Source of the DNA: a virus
Length of the DNA: 51,635 bases
Virus record (IMG/VR): IMGVR_UViG_3300038825_000578
Span: 1 to 51,635 of that record
Strand: one strand, 5' to 3'
Shown here one piece after another: positions 26,602-35,900 of this stretch (its first letter is position 1; each line of letters opens with the position of its first letter). Made by a program: the position numbers and the translations under genes. The notes below the pieces were generated by a model. It made no database searches and was not told the DNA's origin. It saw only the letters and a list, made by a program, of their open reading frames with translations.

Positions 26602-27510
26602 TTACTCCTTCACGTATTTAGCATATTCCTCCAGAGGTACTCCAAGTCTTTTGGCGATATGGACTTGGCTCGGAGATAGTCTAACTGTTTTGCGTCCAGA
26701 TGTTGTTTGCGTTGTTGAACGACCAGCAGAAGCTACGGGTTGGACGGGTCTCGTAGATTCCGAACTATTTACCCCAAATTTATGGGGAAACTCTTCTCTC
26801 ATCCTTTTATCGACTGCGGCATAATACTCATCTGAGTTTGGATTCATACCCTCCTCATCAACTAGTTTTTTGTGTATTCCAAAACTAGCGTAAGTCATTG
26901 CCTCGTCTTTGCCAAACCATGGGTTTTTTTCTGCCCAAGCCTCGGCCTTAGGATCAACTTTCCTAGGAGCTGCTTGAAGTTGTTCTTGAGAAACATCCTC
27001 TGCATTCTCCTCTTTAGAATTTTCTTTAGCTTCTTTTGTAGCTAAAAGCCGTTCATTGTCAATAGATAACTTTGCTAAAGCTTTTTGTGCAATAACTTGT
27101 TTTTCTGCATCTCCTGCTTGTATAGCACTTTGCAGATCTTGCTCTGCTTTTTTAGTTTCTATCTCAGTTCTAGCTGCAAATTCTTGTATATAAGAATTAT
27201 CTAAGCTATTCTTTTGTGCTTTCAACTTCTTATTTTCATCTGCGACACGTTTCGCATATTGAAAAGAAGCTTGTTCTCTTCTCTCTGCCTCACGTAATTT
27301 ACCTGTGAGTTTGTTAATTCTAGATTTTACTTTATCACTGTAGTCCTCTAACTCTTCACCTTCTGAGCCTTCTGTTACTACTTGTGGTTGAGTATCATCC
27401 TTTACTTCTTGTTTATCGTCCTCTTTTAAATTGACATCGACTGAGTCACCTTCAGAGGGGACGTTCACAACAGGTTCATCTTTTGCTGTGTTTATTTGCT
27501 GTTCAGGCAT
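26602..27510 (-). CDS. Scaffolding protein
   Basis: 302 residues with the composition expected of a capsid scaffold: a strongly acidic N-terminus (EGEELEDYSDKVKSRINKL), a long Lys/Glu/Ala/Gln coiled coil from about residue 65 to 170, then a compact end (WAEKNPWFGKDEAMTYASFG and KRMREEFPHKFG) and a basic tail (GRKTVRLSPSQVHIAKRLG) likely to contact the shell. It precedes capsid genes in transcription. Scaffolds direct procapsid assembly and then leave. Confidence 0.85.
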   Translation of the reverse strand: MPEQQINTAKDEPVVNVPSEGDSVDVNLKEDDKQEVKDDTQPQVVTEGSEGEELEDYSDKVKSRINKLTGKLREAERREQASFQYAKRVADENKKLKAQKNSLDNSYIQEFAARTEIETKKAEQDLQSAIQAGDAEKQVIAQKALAKLSIDNERLLATKEAKENSKEENAEDVSQEQLQAAPRKVDPKAEAWAEKNPWFGKDEAMTYASFGIHKKLVDEEGMNPNSDEYYAAVDKRMREEFPHKFGVNSSESTRPVQPVASAGRSTTQTTSGRKTVRLSPSQVHIAKRLGVPLEEYAKYVKE

Positions 27511-27525
27511 GGTTCCTCCATGTTA

Positions 27526-27957
27526 TTAATATAAATGCAAGATATCCTCAGGATTCTTGATTGTTGCTAAAATTTCGTCATCATTTAAAATACGTATCTC
27601 TCCACCTTCAATACTTAGTCTTGAGCCTGCGTACCTTCCAAAAATGACCCAGTCTTTCTCTTTACACCACGGACCTTCCGGGAATCTCGTTTTATCTTTG
27701 TATGCATCTGGTCCAACACTTAAAACATAACCACATGTTGTGCTTACAGATTGCATCTCCATTGTTTGATCAGATAATATAATACCACCTTTAGTTTTAC
27801 CTGTGCCTTTGTAAGGTAAAATAACTATTCTCCAACCTGTAGGTTTGGGCAGTCTTTCAGTTAATTTTTTTGGAATATTTTGAGGATCTATATCCTCCAC
27901 TTGATCTTCTTTAACTTTGCCAAAGTTTAAAACTTTGTCTGGTATGGGCTTACTCAA
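27526..27957 (-). CDS. GroES-like co-chaperonin (Cpn10 family)
   Basis: 143 residues. The core LPKPTGWRIVILPYKGTGKT, KGGIILSDQTMEMQ, GYVLSVGPDAYKD, KEKDWVIFGRYAGSRLSIEG and EIRILNDDEILATI follows the beta-barrel of GroES with its mobile loop at TKGGIILSDQ. It would cap the host GroEL and adapt it to a phage client, as T4 gp31 does for its capsid protein. The position directly upstream of scaffold and capsid in the same transcript supports a capsid-folding role. No GroEL partner is encoded in this window. Confidence 0.9.
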   Translation of the reverse strand: MSKPIPDKVLNFGKVKEDQVEDIDPQNIPKKLTERLPKPTGWRIVILPYKGTGKTKGGIILSDQTMEMQSVSTTCGYVLSVGPDAYKDKTRFPEGPWCKEKDWVIFGRYAGSRLSIEGGEIRILNDDEILATIKNPEDILHLY

Positions 27958-28147
27958 CTTCTATTCTCCTTTTTTGCAAGAACTCTTTAAATTCTTGTTC
28001 TACGTTATCTAATGACTTTAATTGTCCAATTAAATTCATGTAATTAGTATAATCTGTTGCGCCACCTGTCAATAAAACATCGTGGACTGCCTTTCTATTA
28101 TTCTTAAGTATTTTATTTAATTCTTCTATTAATTCTAATGGATCCAT
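27950..28147 (-). CDS. Small helical conserved phage protein (65 aa)
   Basis: Two helices: LELIEELNKILKNNRKAVHD and YMNLIGQLKSLDNVEQEFKE joined by VLLTGGATDYTN. Similar proteins precede co-chaperonin or scaffold genes in marine phages as I recall. It overlaps the GroES-like gene by eight bases, implying coupling. Function unknown. Confidence 0.7.
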   Translation of the reverse strand: MDPLELIEELNKILKNNRKAVHDVLLTGGATDYTNYMNLIGQLKSLDNVEQEFKEFLQKRRIEVE

Positions 28148-28150
28148 TCA

Positions 28151-28546
28151 TTATTTCTTTTTACTAATCATTCCTTTTATGCCAGGTGCTGCACGTACCC
28201 CCAGACTGACACTGCAAGCCAAATATAAGAGGTGAGTATAATAATCAGGAAGTGTTGATAAAATTTCAAACCCACGTGCTATATGTGGTTGCATAAAAGG
28301 CAGGAAGCTGCAAATCGCAGGAACCATCAGGGCTAGAAGAACAAATTCGTCTTTCCAGCTGCCTTGCATCTGATCAACAGCGCTTTGTTCCCACTTAATT
28401 TTACCCGCAGCTATGTCTTCGTTTTTCTTTTTCTCTGCAGCAATTTGAGCAATTTTTACTTCGCTCTTTAATTTTTTTGTCTCTACGAAGCCTTTGACGG
28501 AGTCAGTTACGACTCCGAGCAAGGGCTTAGCTAGTAGTTGCCACAT
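28151..28546 (-). CDS. Holin, GTA-type three-transmembrane family
   Basis: 131 residues. The N-terminus is an amphipathic helix (LLAKPLLGVVTDSVKGFVET) followed by a Lys-rich stretch. Then SWKDEFVLLALMVPAICSFL and DYYTHLLYLACSVSLG form membrane segments, and the protein ends with a basic tail. The W-K-D-E motif before the first membrane segment is characteristic of the GTA_holin_3TM family. It would form inner-membrane holes to release the endolysin. It lies far (27 kb) from the endolysin gene, and next to another tiny membrane protein. Confidence 0.78.
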   Translation of the reverse strand: MWQLLAKPLLGVVTDSVKGFVETKKLKSEVKIAQIAAEKKKNEDIAAGKIKWEQSAVDQMQGSWKDEFVLLALMVPAICSFLPFMQPHIARGFEILSTLPDYYTHLLYLACSVSLGVRAAPGIKGMISKKK

Positions 28547-28547
28547 T

Positions 28548-28667
28548 TTAGATTGAACCTAAGATAGCTAAAACAACCACACATAAAATACCAGCTTTAA
28601 TCCAGTCTTTCATGTTCCAGTCATTCCATTCTTTGACCCACTCTATTACATCCTTAATTAGTTTCAT
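28548..28667 (-). CDS. 39-aa tryptophan-rich single-membrane-span protein
   Basis: ATG 28667 has a strong site (AGGAGG, five-base gap). N-terminal half is amphipathic with four tryptophans (IEWVKEWNDWNMKDW) and the C-terminal half is one membrane segment (AGILCVVVLAILGSI). The stop is one base from the holin start, so this is probably an antiholin, holin partner or small lysis regulator. Confidence 0.7.
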   Translation of the reverse strand: MKLIKDVIEWVKEWNDWNMKDWIKAGILCVVVLAILGSI

Positions 28668-28677
28668 GCTGTCCTCC

Positions 28678-28992
28678 TTAAGAAATTTTTACAGTGCCTT
28701 TATAATTCTTGTGACCTTTTACAGGTAGCTCAAGAGTTTGCCCTGCTTTAGGTGTAGCTATCTCAGTAGGCATTTTAATTACCTCATCTGCTTTTGCTAG
28801 AACTTCTCCACCCATTGAGTAGCCCATCATTCCGCCACCCATCATTTTTTTATTAGGGTCCATCATTCCGCCACCCATCATTTTTTGAGCTACACCACCT
28901 TTTTTCATGTAACCCATTTTTTTTGTAACATCAGGTCTTTTCTTTTTTAAAGCTGCAAGACCAGGCTGTTTTTCTGCATCTATTTTTTTCAT
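28678..28992 (-). CDS. Met/Gly-rich small protein with GG motifs (104 aa)
   Basis: Start chosen at ATG 28992, which has AAGGAGATAACT upstream; a longer frame to 29031 overlaps the neighbour and lacks a site. N-terminus is basic (KKRPDVTKKMGYMKKGGVAQ), then two near-identical MMGGGMM units separated by a DPNKK linker, encoded by a 24-base near-direct repeat, and a beta-type C-terminus (LELPVKGHKNYKGTVKIS). Function unknown; likely a small virion or capsid-associated protein. Confidence 0.7.
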   Translation of the reverse strand: MKKIDAEKQPGLAALKKKRPDVTKKMGYMKKGGVAQKMMGGGMMDPNKKMMGGGMMGYSMGGEVLAKADEVIKMPTEIATPKAGQTLELPVKGHKNYKGTVKIS

Positions 28993-29002
28993 AGTTATCT
29001 CC

Positions 29003-29236
29003 TTAATGTATGGTGCGTTTAGCGTCACCAAAACTGTGTCTCATAACTTCAAGTAAAAGACTTGTTGCTATTTCTTCACCTAGAGCCTGAGTATACAATA
29101 TTTTTGAAGCATTTAAAAATGCATTTGCAATAAAAATTGTATCTTCCTCAGTTTCTGCATGATCTTTAGCAATTTTAGAGGCCTCTTTCAATACTTTTTC
29201 AGTAAGTTGACTGACCTTATTATGATCCATAACCAT
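29003..29236 (-). CDS. Small helical hypothetical protein (77 aa)
   Basis: ATG 29236 overlaps the stop of the upstream gene (TAATG); ATG 29230 two codons later is an alternative. Content: NKVSQLTEKVLKEASKIAKD, ETEEDTIFIANAFLNASKIL and LGEEIATSLLLEVMRHSFG, all helical and acidic. No family recognised. It sits in the run of small genes between portal and co-chaperonin. Confidence 0.65.
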   Translation of the reverse strand: MVMDHNKVSQLTEKVLKEASKIAKDHAETEEDTIFIANAFLNASKILYTQALGEEIATSLLLEVMRHSFGDAKRTIH

Positions 29237-29517
29237 TAACAATTCCACTTTCTAAGAGATTTATTTATTCTACTATTTGGATCTTTAGCTGTTTTTGATG
29301 ATGTTAGTTTCTTTTTCATGCCTTCCATTCTAGCGCAAAATGATTTTCTACGATTTGCTGCTTTTGAACCTTTTTTTAATTTTGATGGTTTTGTTGTAAC
29401 TGCTGTTTTTAATTTACTACCAGGATTAGCTTTTCTATAAGATTCAACCCCTTTTTTATTTAAACCACCTGAAGGATTTTTGCCTTCTTTTCTTTGCCAT
29501 GCTGGAGTTTTTGCCAT
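29236..29517 (-). CDS. Small basic conserved phage protein, DUF6321-like (93 aa)
   Basis: Starts MAKTPAWQRKEGKNPSGGLN, then SYRKANPGSKLKTAV, KGSKAANRRKSFCARMEGMK and ends RINKSLRKWNC. This is a widespread small phage protein; I believe it corresponds to DUF6321 but cannot verify. About one quarter Lys/Arg, so it probably binds nucleic acid or the capsid interior. TAATG overlaps at both ends. Confidence 0.75.
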   Translation of the reverse strand: MAKTPAWQRKEGKNPSGGLNKKGVESYRKANPGSKLKTAVTTKPSKLKKGSKAANRRKSFCARMEGMKKKLTSSKTAKDPNSRINKSLRKWNC

Positions 29518-29816
29518 TATCTATTTGCTATGCCATAACCACGTACAGCTAGCCCTCCTGACGCTAATGTTTTAGCTATGTTAGGTTTTTTATCTGCTCT
29601 TCTACCTCCAGCCTCAACTTTCTTTTTTCTAGCTACTGCTGTTTTCTTTTGTGATTTAGACATACCAGCGGCTTTTGCGGCAGGGACACATTTAGGATAA
29701 TTTTTTCTTTTCTCACCACCAGATCTACCACATTTAGGATATGATCCGTCAGATTTTTTATTGGCTATATCTACCCAATTTTCTTTTACCCAAGCTCTAA
29801 GTCCTTTTTTTGCCAT
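29517..29816 (-). CDS. Small basic conserved phage protein, DUF5872-like (99 aa)
   Basis: Starts AKKGLRAWVKENWVDIANKK, has YPKCGRSGGEKRKNYPKCVP with two cysteines, then AAGMSKSQKKTAVARKKKVE. Matches my memory of DUF5872 family proteins in phages. Very basic. One of five consecutive small basic proteins between portal and co-chaperonin; role unknown. Confidence 0.75.
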   Translation of the reverse strand: MAKKGLRAWVKENWVDIANKKSDGSYPKCGRSGGEKRKNYPKCVPAAKAAGMSKSQKKTAVARKKKVEAGGRRADKKPNIAKTLASGGLAVRGYGIANR

Positions 29817-30087
29817 GCTGTTTCCTTATACTATTTTTACCACTTTTAAAGATAGAAGCTACTTTATTTTTACCCATAACTTTTGCTCTTTGTTCACCTA
29901 CGGTTAAGATTTGTATTTTTCTTGCAAATGGTTTATTGACTTTTTTAACTTTTGACACAGTTTTTTTTGCATCACTTGGCGTAGCAAATTTAATACCGAC
30001 AGTGTCTTTTGGATTTTCATCTGTGTATAATCTTCTACCAGATCCTTTAGGTTTTTTACCTGTACCTAATTTAGGATCTTTAGCCAT
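29797..30087 (-). CDS. Small basic hypothetical protein (96 aa)
   Basis: KLGTGKKPKGSGRRLYTDEN, then VGIKFATPSDAKKTVSKVKK and QILTVGEQRAKVMGKNKVAS, followed by a basic tail. It overlaps the next gene by 20 bases and begins in a TAATG junction. Probably a nucleic-acid- or virion-associated protein from composition. Confidence 0.7.
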   Translation of the reverse strand: MAKDPKLGTGKKPKGSGRRLYTDENPKDTVGIKFATPSDAKKTVSKVKKVNKPFARKIQILTVGEQRAKVMGKNKVASIFKSGKNSIRKQHGKKRT

Positions 30088-30359
30088 TATGAATAACTTG
30101 TTCTTTTTCTTTTATTTTCCATAACAGCTCCACAACCTCTAGCCACTCCACCAACGTTCATGTGAGATACTTTTTTTCTAGCTTGAGATAGTTTATTGCC
30201 GTTTCCAATCATGCCACCATCAGCTTTTTTGTTTTTCTTACCACCTGGCTTTATTTTACCAGAGCAAACAGCACTAGCATACATATTTGCATATGCGCTG
30301 GGATAGACATCAAATTTCCGCTTGGCCGCAGCTTTTCCTCTTGGACACAATTTACCCAT
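30087..30359 (-). CDS. Small basic conserved phage protein (90 aa)
   Basis: GKLCPRGKAAAKRKFDVYPS and AYANMYASAVCSGKIKPGG form a strongly conserved block common in marine phages. The C-terminal part carries KADGGMIGNGN and MNVGGVARGCGAV, two GG motifs. Good ribosome binding site (AAGGAG). Function unknown. Confidence 0.75.
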   Translation of the reverse strand: MGKLCPRGKAAAKRKFDVYPSAYANMYASAVCSGKIKPGGKKNKKADGGMIGNGNKLSQARKKVSHMNVGGVARGCGAVMENKRKRTSYS

Positions 30360-30361
30360 TT

Positions 30362-30490
30362 TTACTTCTCCTTACTAGGTTTCCAGCCTGTTTTACGTAA
30401 CGTACCATATACATAAGCATTTTTTGACTTTTTTGACAAGTTTTTCTTATTTGCTCGTTTTTTTAACTTAGCTTCTAGTTTTTTTGGCAC
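30362..30490 (-). CDS. 42-aa basic conserved protein, GTG start
   Basis: GTG at 30490 behind AAGGAT; the frame overlaps the last 23 bases of the portal gene in another phase and ends two bases before the start of the 90-residue gene. Sequence phrases MPKKLEAKLKKRANKKNLSK and AYVYGTLRKTGWKPSKEK recur as tiny proteins in many phages. Highly basic; may bind nucleic acid. The family resemblance makes it convincing despite its size. Confidence 0.78.
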   Translation of the reverse strand: MPKKLEAKLKKRANKKNLSKKSKNAYVYGTLRKTGWKPSKEK

Positions 30491-32915
30491 TTCTATCCTT
30501 ATCTGCCTTATCTAAAGCAACATTTGCACGTAATTGTGCAATATCCTCCTGACTTTCTATCTTTTCACGTGTAAGTCTATCGGTTTGTTCTAGTTTTTTC
30601 TCATCTAGTGCCTGTTTTTCGCCCATTGCTACTGCTTTTAGCTCTAAATCATCTTTTCTAAGGTTAATTTCTTGTTGTTTTAGGTCTACAAGTGGATCAT
30701 TACTGCCCATATCCATCATTTCTTGCTCTTCAGCTACCATTTGTTCAATAATTTCTGCTATTTTTATGGCAACTCCACTTTCTGTGCGTTGTTCTATCTG
30801 TTGTTGTTGCTCTGGAGACAATTGTCCACCTGTTTGTTGCATTATTTGTTGCATTTCTTCAGCCATTTCTTCTTGTACAATCATTCTAGCCATAAATCCA
30901 ACGTGTTCTGTTATGTGTGCTTGTAAAATTGTCATCGTTGCAGGGTTCGCTTTTACTAATTCTGATGACATGAACGCTCTATGTGCACGAATGTGTGCTG
31001 AATGATCTTGTTCTGGAAAAGGTATGGGTACTCCACCATTTAAAGTACCTGCATTTTCTATTGCAGGATCTTGTGCTTGTGGTTCAGCAGGTTGTGGTAG
31101 TAACTTTTCAATGTTTTGTACACCTAAAGCGGCATACATTCTCATATAAGCTTCCCTTAAATCATGTAATTCTGGATTTGATTGTGCTAATTGTAATTGA
31201 GATTGAGCTAAAGTAACTCTTTGCGCCATGGAAAAGATGTTTGGATCTGATACAGGTATAACATCTACTCTTTCATCAAAGTCAGTTTGCTTAATTGTTT
31301 GCTCTCCACCAGCAACCATGTATGGATAATTGGCTGGTAGATAATCTGCAAATACTTTTGCTAATAATTTAAATTCTGTTTTTTGTGCGTAGTGTAATCT
31401 TTTGTGAATAGCTGACATTACTTTCATGCCACGCTCTAAAATTGCCATTGTAGTTCCGACAGGTTGTTGCTGACTACCAGCATTTTCACCCATCATCATG
31501 TCTGCTACACCAGCAAATCTTCTACCTGCATCTACTACAAATCCTAATAGACTAAATAATGTTGCACTAGGTTCTTTGTAAGGTAATGGCATAAGCGATT
31601 CACGTAAGTTACCGCCTGGTGCATCGACATCTCTCCACTCGCCAGGATTTATGGCTTCATCATCATCTCTAATTCTAAGTCCTCTAGCTTTAAAACCAGC
31701 AGGTAAATTAGATAAAGTTCCAGCATCTACCAATTGACGAAGAGCTGCGGTTGCAGTTCTAGATAAACCACCTAACATGTGAATTAAACCAAATCCATAG
31801 AAACCTAGGCCAGGTAAAAACTTGAAATGTGTAAAGTATTCTTTTTTCTTTCTTAAAGGATCTCCTTGATTCCAGTTACGATAGATTGATAATATCTCGC
31901 CTGAGTCTTCATCAAGTGTTACAATGTAAGGAACCATAATCCCTGTTTTTTCATTGTTAGCACCCATATCCTCGAAACCAGGTAGATCTAAATCTACATG
32001 CATTTCTAAAAGATTGTGTTCATCTTCTGTAAAAGAAACTTGTTCTATACCAGATAATTCATCTTGTTTTTCTTTAATGTCAGATGTATCTACTCTTCCA
32101 CCTGATAAATCTATATCTCTGTAAAAACCTGACACTTGATTTTTTCTTAAATCATTGTGTTTCATTTTTACGACATGTGTAATTCTACCACATGATTCTA
32201 AGTCAGTTATAAAATAAGGAACAACTAAATCTTCTGCTGGTACAAACTTTGATACAGCTCTCTCTAATGTTGAATCATAATATATTTTTTTAAAAGCAGA
32301 TCCTGCTAAAGGTAAATGAAATAGTAGTTGATCTAATTCTGGATCAAATTCACCCATCTCACAGGTGATTTGATAGTTCATAAATTCTTTAATTCTTTCT
32401 GCTTGTTGTTCTACCTCTGCTGTTGGCACGCCAATAATTTCTGTTCGAACTGGTCCGCCTGGTGGTAATAATTCTTTATATGCCTGTGCTTGAAACTGTG
32501 TAACTGCTTCTGCTAGTAGAGGGTGTGTTACACCTGCTGCTCCTGCAAAAGGTTTAGATCTTTCTTCATATTTAAATCCAAGAAGATCTAGACCATCTTT
32601 GTATGTTTTCTCCCAATCTGCTCTGGAGTTTTTATCATCTTCAAAGTTTTTTTGTAAATCAGAAGATAATTTTTCTAATAAATCATCTTCCATAAATTCT
32701 GCTAAATTAGCAAAATAGTCACCCTCTGAAACTTTTTGTTTTGGATCGTAATCTAATGTTACACCACCATCTGCCTCTTCCACTATCTCTATGCCTTGAG
32801 ATGTATTCTCTGGCTGTTGTAACTGTATTTCTTCTCCAATCTCCTCTACTTTAAATTCATTGTTAGCATTAGGAGATATATCTACTGCTGTGTTTTGTAT
32901 TCGTTTTTCTACCAT
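30468..32915 (-). CDS. Portal protein (P22-like)
   Basis: 815 residues. It forms the dodecameric ring through which DNA is packaged and ejected. Recognisable blocks: WEKTYKDGLDLLGFKYEERS, PFAGAAGVTHPLLAEAVTQF, YKELLPPGGPVRTEIIG, FKKIYYDSTLERAVSKFVPA and GRRFAGVADMMMGENAGS, as in P22-type portals. The C-terminal 150 residues are a Gln/Glu-rich helical barrel (QQIMQQTGGQLSPEQQQQIE). ATG 32915 overlaps the stop of the giant gene upstream (ATGGTAG). Confidence 0.88.
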   Translation of the reverse strand: MVEKRIQNTAVDISPNANNEFKVEEIGEEIQLQQPENTSQGIEIVEEADGGVTLDYDPKQKVSEGDYFANLAEFMEDDLLEKLSSDLQKNFEDDKNSRADWEKTYKDGLDLLGFKYEERSKPFAGAAGVTHPLLAEAVTQFQAQAYKELLPPGGPVRTEIIGVPTAEVEQQAERIKEFMNYQITCEMGEFDPELDQLLFHLPLAGSAFKKIYYDSTLERAVSKFVPAEDLVVPYFITDLESCGRITHVVKMKHNDLRKNQVSGFYRDIDLSGGRVDTSDIKEKQDELSGIEQVSFTEDEHNLLEMHVDLDLPGFEDMGANNEKTGIMVPYIVTLDEDSGEILSIYRNWNQGDPLRKKKEYFTHFKFLPGLGFYGFGLIHMLGGLSRTATAALRQLVDAGTLSNLPAGFKARGLRIRDDDEAINPGEWRDVDAPGGNLRESLMPLPYKEPSATLFSLLGFVVDAGRRFAGVADMMMGENAGSQQQPVGTTMAILERGMKVMSAIHKRLHYAQKTEFKLLAKVFADYLPANYPYMVAGGEQTIKQTDFDERVDVIPVSDPNIFSMAQRVTLAQSQLQLAQSNPELHDLREAYMRMYAALGVQNIEKLLPQPAEPQAQDPAIENAGTLNGGVPIPFPEQDHSAHIRAHRAFMSSELVKANPATMTILQAHITEHVGFMARMIVQEEMAEEMQQIMQQTGGQLSPEQQQQIEQRTESGVAIKIAEIIEQMVAEEQEMMDMGSNDPLVDLKQQEINLRKDDLELKAVAMGEKQALDEKKLEQTDRLTREKIESQEDIAQLRANVALDKADKDRSAKKTRS

Positions 32916-35900
32916 CTACTGGCTCCTATAGGAGATAATACCCTCTTCAGTGGTACTATCGGTGTGTATAATATACTTTTTTTCACAAGACCACCATCAT
33001 TAAAATATGCTTTATATGGTAATAACATATCAGGTGTCAATTCAATCATAAAAGTATCTACAGCCGATCCTGCATTACCGAAATCAACTTTACCTACCTC
33101 TACTTTTGAACCTTTGTTTTTTGCTATTCTATTTAAACTTTCTTCAACATTACTTGTAAAATGTGCCCCCGTGTGATCATTTAAATTAGGACCTCCGTAC
33201 TGCATGTCATAAGCAACCATTTGCCCTCTTCTATCAATATTGTCTGGAGCTAACTCTACACCTAGACCACCTCTGTAAGCTTTTACAGCTTTGGCTGGTG
33301 CAACAGCATAATATGCAGGAGCATCATTGTTTATTATCAGTTTGCCTGATTCATCAAAACTAAATCTCTTTTTAGCTGCATTATAAACATCATTTTTTAT
33401 AATAGCGTCTACCCAATCTTTTTGATCTTTTAAAGGTATATTGGGAAATAATTCTCTAGCATCAATATTATCAATAGTAGAATTAATTGTAGCTAGTGCT
33501 TTGTCTCTTACTTTAGCCGCTTCGCCTAATTCTATAAAACTCTTTTTTGTTAAATCATCAATTTCCATTTCAGATATTCTTTGAAATATTGCATCACTTT
33601 CTATTAACTCATCTAACGATTTTTTTAACTGCGCATAAGTTGCAGGCATAGGTCTAAAAATATTATCTAATTTTTTGTAAAGTTGTTCTAGCTGTTGATC
33701 TCCACCAGGTAATGTTCTTCGTTCTTGTACAAGAGTTCTTATATCTTTTTTAATTTTAGATTTTAATGTAGCTGCTTTTTGCAAAAAGTCTGACTGTATT
33801 TCATCTGCTACGTTTACAATAATCGGTTTATTATTTAATGTTGCAACACGATTACTGTTTAACGACCACCCGACAACATAAGGCTCACCTTCTAACTTAT
33901 TACCTTGCACAACAAAGTCTTCGCTTTCCCTTACTTGACGCATATCTCTATGACCCTCGTAACTTCTTATTTCACGTGGAAGAGATCCTATATCACCTCG
34001 TATGTCTTTTGAGTCTAACCATAATACTCTTTCAACTCTTGAACCATTGATAGATCCGTCCTGTCTTCCTGTATTGCCATAATTTAAATTACCTGCCTCA
34101 TCACTATAACTTACTGTTTGTAAATAATTTGTAGGGGTTGTATCTGCTAGTTCTTTAATCTCAGCATAAGTGATAGGTTCATCTATTGTAAATTTATTTG
34201 TCTCTCTATTAAATCCACCTTTTTTATTTAAATAGGTTCTAATGTATGAATCATACAATTCACCTTCTCTAACTTTATTAGTTCTAAACCAATCGTGCCA
34301 TTCTTTTGCAGACATACTTACACTATCAGCAGGAACAACACTTCCTTTAATATTTAAATTACCAGACGGTGTGTTTATAACTCTATCTAGATCAGTATAG
34401 AATAATTTGTTATTACCTGTGCCAATAACATTTTTAGGTGTTACTACTGGGACCAACGCTGTGCTTTGTTCTTTTTTCTTTTTAATTTTTACAGGAACTT
34501 CTATTTCTTCAACCTTAAATTCTTTACCTTCTAAATCACCTAACTTTAATGCTTTCTGTTGTGCATCATCCATGCTTTTACTTTGAAATACTTTTCTACC
34601 ATTCTCATCTATAATATTATATCGCTTCTCTAAAGTGGGTGCGATAACATCTGAAGTTATTTGTTTTGTTACATTATCTACTTGTTTTACTGAGGTTGGT
34701 GCATCTCCAACTAAATTAAATATTTTACCAATTGGTGCAGCTTCTGCTTGACCAACAAATAAACCACCGACTGTTTCTACTGCTTTTGATAAGAAAGATT
34801 GATTTTCTTTTTCTGTCTCTACATCTCCACCTTGTTCAAATTCAAGATATCCTTTTGATTGACCTGTAACTTCTCCTGCTAAATCTGTTCTTTTTTGGCC
34901 AGGACTAACTCCAGGCTGTCCTTTGATAACAAAACTATCTGGATTATTAACATAACCATCAATGGCATTTTTTGCCTGATCTTTTAATTCTTGTAATGTA
35001 AACTCTTGTTCCCTACCAATAAATATATCCGCATCAATATCACCTTCTTTTAATCCTACATCAAATCCATTATCTTTTAAAAATTCTGCAACACGATTAT
35101 CTTTTATTTTTCTAAATGATGCCATACCAATATCAGTTAAATCTTGATCTGCTTTTTTTATTATAGATAGTAATTCTTGTGCCCTTTTATCACTGGTTAA
35201 AAATTTATTAATTTCACCTGTTTTTTTATATGTACCGCTTTTATTTCCAATAATAGATTCTAATTCTTTCAAAGCAGATTTAAATTTTGCCTCTATCTTA
35301 GGTTGTATAAATCTATTTCTATTACCAGAATTAACTCTCATGAGATCTGCAAAACCTGCAGCTCCTTTCATATATCCTTGTTTACCTAAATCTGACACAG
35401 AATAAACGTGAGATAATTGACCACCAAAATTAGCTTTTACAAAAATATCAAAATTTTTAATACCTACTCTTTGAAATTCTTCATCAACTTTCTTTTTAAA
35501 AGCAGGATTATTTGCGTATGCTTCTTTAAAATAATTTGTAGAAAAATTTGTAAGTTCGTTTCTGTTAGTTGCTTTTTGTATAACCTTTGCAATATTACCT
35601 TCTTCACCTACTCCTTTTAAAATTTTTTCTCTAAATTCCATATATTTATCAAACAATGAATTATTGTTAGCGATGGCAACTGCTCTTTCTTCTCCACGAA
35701 GTCCAACAATATTAACAAAGCCAATATCATCAAAGTCTCCAAAGACTTCATCTAACTGAAATGCTCTTGCGTCTTGTTGTAAAAAAGCAAGTTTAGGATC
35801 ACTTGTAGTAGGTGATCCTATGCCGTACCTTTGTAGCATTGTTGTTGCATTAGGTTTAGTTGCTCCACCAGGCAAAGTAATTAGTTCATTAAATTTTGCA

